Part shown: positions 63,392 to 64,000 of the stretch, piece by piece | Layout: every line of letters begins with the position of its first letter | How positions within the stretch are numbered: the first letter of the stretch is position 1 | Assembly: GCF_004339015.1 (NCBI RefSeq) | Contig: NZ_SMFQ01000004.1 | Location: 681,901-745,900 of the forward strand | Source of the DNA: Cocleimonas flava | GTDB lineage: Bacteria; Pseudomonadota; Gammaproteobacteria; Thiotrichales; Thiotrichaceae | Direction of reading: 5' to 3' | DNA length: 64,000 nt | Position numbers and translations under genes: made by a program | Notes under the pieces: model-generated | What the model was told of the DNA's origin: nothing | The model's database searches: none | The model's input: only the letters and a program-made list of their open reading frames with translations

Positions 63392-63428
63392 CGTGTAAAC
63401 ATTGTGTAGATAGGCACTTGTTTACACG
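63392..63428. promoter_or_regulatory. Inverted repeat upstream of the DMT transporter
   Basis: Arms CGTGTAAAC (63392-63400) and GTTTACACG (63420-63428) are perfect over nine bases with a 19-base spacer, 48 bases upstream of the transporter start. It may be an operator or a transcript hairpin. Confidence 0.55.
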
Positions 63429-63629
63429 TGATTTTAAAACACGATGAATTTATGCTTATACGAGATCCACATCAAATCCGATGCCTCACGAACAACTACT
63501 ATAGCAATAGAAATCATGCAAAAGCTATCAGCTTAAGAGGTGCGTTTTCAAGAAAGCGCTACGATCAAAATGATGAATTGAACGCTGATCGTTTTGCCTC
63601 TCGCTCATTCATTTTTCACTAATATCTGT

Positions 63630-63657
63630 AAAAAGTGCCCCAAAGGTGGGGGGTGGC
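63630..63657 (-). repeat. C6-TACTT element, copy 18
   Basis: Minus-strand copy GCCACCCCCCACCTTTGGGG followed by CAC and five T; CCCC pairs with GGGG. The TACTTT core is changed to ACCTTT. It lies in a divergent promoter region and points away from the plus-strand gene at 63795, so it terminates no annotated gene. Confidence 0.75.
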
Positions 63658-63794
63658 ATAAGCAATAACGATTACAAAGTAATCACCAAATAGTTATCCA
63701 CTTTATGTTGATAAAAACTCAGCCTTAATTCACTATTCAACATTACAACGATTGCCAAAAACACACGCTTTATGGCGCAGATATTAGGAATTCT

Positions 63795-64000
63795 ATGGAT
63801 CCAATTACTCAAGGCGCCTTTGGAGCAGTCTTTGCACAAACTCAGGGCAATGTTAAACACATCGCCAAAGCCGCTATTATTGGCGGACTTGCTGGCATGG
63901 CGCCTGATTTAGATATTCTGATTCGCTCATCCGAAGATTCACTGTTAGCCATAGAATACCATCGTCATTTCACCCATTCTTTACTCTTTATTCCCATCGG
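63795..64000 (+). CDS. YdjM/DUF457-like metal-dependent membrane hydrolase (partial)
   Basis: Open from the ATG at 63795 to the window edge, 68 codons. It begins MDPITQGAFGAVFAQ with GGLAGMAPDLDILI at about 30-44 and EYHRHFTHSLLFIPI at about 54, the conserved HxH/H and acidic residues of the DUF457 inner-membrane metal-dependent hydrolase family. The C-terminus is outside the window. Function in the family is not well defined. Confidence 0.85.
   Translation, partial: MDPITQGAFGAVFAQTQGNVKHIAKAAIIGGLAGMAPDLDILIRSSEDSLLAIEYHRHFTHSLLFIPI

Larger units (their letters stand above)
63345..63794. other. Divergent intergenic region, 450 bases
   Basis: Holds an inverted repeat 63392-63428, a C6 element on the minus strand (63630-63657) and promoters in both directions. 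A 64-codon plus-strand frame at 63428-63622 begins inside the inverted repeat, lacks a family and is not believed. Confidence 0.55.

Noticed and set aside
63428-63622. A 64-codon plus-strand frame upstream of the YdjM-like gene
   Set aside because: It overlaps an inverted repeat, has no recognisable domain and no clear ribosome-binding site; most likely chance.
3192-63657. C6 core as a mimic of the anti-Shine-Dalgarno end of 16S rRNA
   Set aside because: The likeness (CACC...CC...CTT) is partial, the element is usually untranslated and away from start codons, so no reason to favour this.
1-64000. CRISPR arrays, tRNA genes, insertion sequences, prophage or toxin-antitoxin pairs
   Set aside because: I looked for regularly spaced repeats, tRNA-like CCA-ended cloverleafs, transposase motifs and paired small genes and found none that hold up; the dispersed C6 element is not regularly spaced.

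Overview
The window is a dense, moderately AT-rich bacterial chromosome segment and looks like a marine or brackish gammaproteobacterium. Supporting genes are aceE-aceF-lpd with an E. coli-type homodimeric E1, RNase T, TrmJ, YajQ, IspG, FeoABC, a GlxA/GbdR-type regulator beside soxBDAG, and several amino-acid ABC and TRAP uptake systems. The C-rich repeat described below and the gene mix are not assigned to a species; a Thiotrichales-like lineage is a low-confidence guess. I saw no rRNA or tRNA gene, CRISPR array, transposase or prophage.

Layout. 1-3079 (minus): HisPJQM-type basic amino-acid ABC importer, last permease cut by the window edge. 3320-4492: fatty acid hydroxylase-superfamily membrane protein. 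4822-6522: two tandem paralogous orphan periplasmic binding proteins. 6846-8299 (plus): PhnZ/TmpB-like HD oxygenase and a DUF1045 2H-phosphoesterase-like protein, both phosphonate-associated. 8459-11861 (minus): second amino-acid ABC importer. 12095-17435 (minus): TAXI binding protein, fused TRAP permease, DadA-like oxidoreductase and Asp/Glu-type racemase, with a divergent LysR gene and a palindromic operator candidate. 18613-20025: MmgE/PrpD protein. 20124-28503: GlxA-type regulator diverging from soxB-soxD-soxA-soxG and a BCCT transporter, i.e. sarcosine/betaine catabolism. 28643-31500 (minus): feoA-feoB-feoC behind a Fur-box promoter. 31738-34546: hypothetical protein, secreted RNase T2, Rieske ferredoxin, RNase T. 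34706-40563 (plus): pyruvate dehydrogenase complex. 40882-43720: SGNH protein, YajQ, and copper delivery proteins PCuAC and SCO1. 43889-47528 (minus): GNAT, TrmJ, IspG, FolK, FolB. 47769-54403 (minus): surface-glycan cluster (GT2, flippase, ThDP enzyme, GNAT, WbqC, DegT). 54832-61235 (minus): GalU, FadD, nitronate monooxygenase-like, hotdog protein, DUF924, FolP. 61606-end: gluzincin-like lipoprotein, DMT exporter with an apparent ATT start, and a partial YdjM-like membrane hydrolase.

Metabolic theme. The first half is heavy in uptake and oxidation of amino and methylated nitrogen compounds. Sarcosine oxidase yields glycine and formaldehyde or methylene-folate, BCCT imports betaine-type compounds, and the racemase/DadA/TRAP set looks like import, racemisation and oxidation of an amino acid. 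The PhnZ/TmpB-like enzyme could feed glycine or glycine betaine into the same pathway.

Most unusual signal. An approximately 29-base element, core CACCCCCCTACTT followed by a variable G-rich segment and a T-run, occurs about 18 times: 17 intergenic copies and one in frame inside soxA. Some copies are good intrinsic terminators. At least nine sit where no gene reads into them in the terminating direction (antisense between co-directional genes, between divergent genes, or within the sox operon), and 13 of 18 share one orientation. It behaves like a dispersed repeat family rather than only a set of gene-end terminators.
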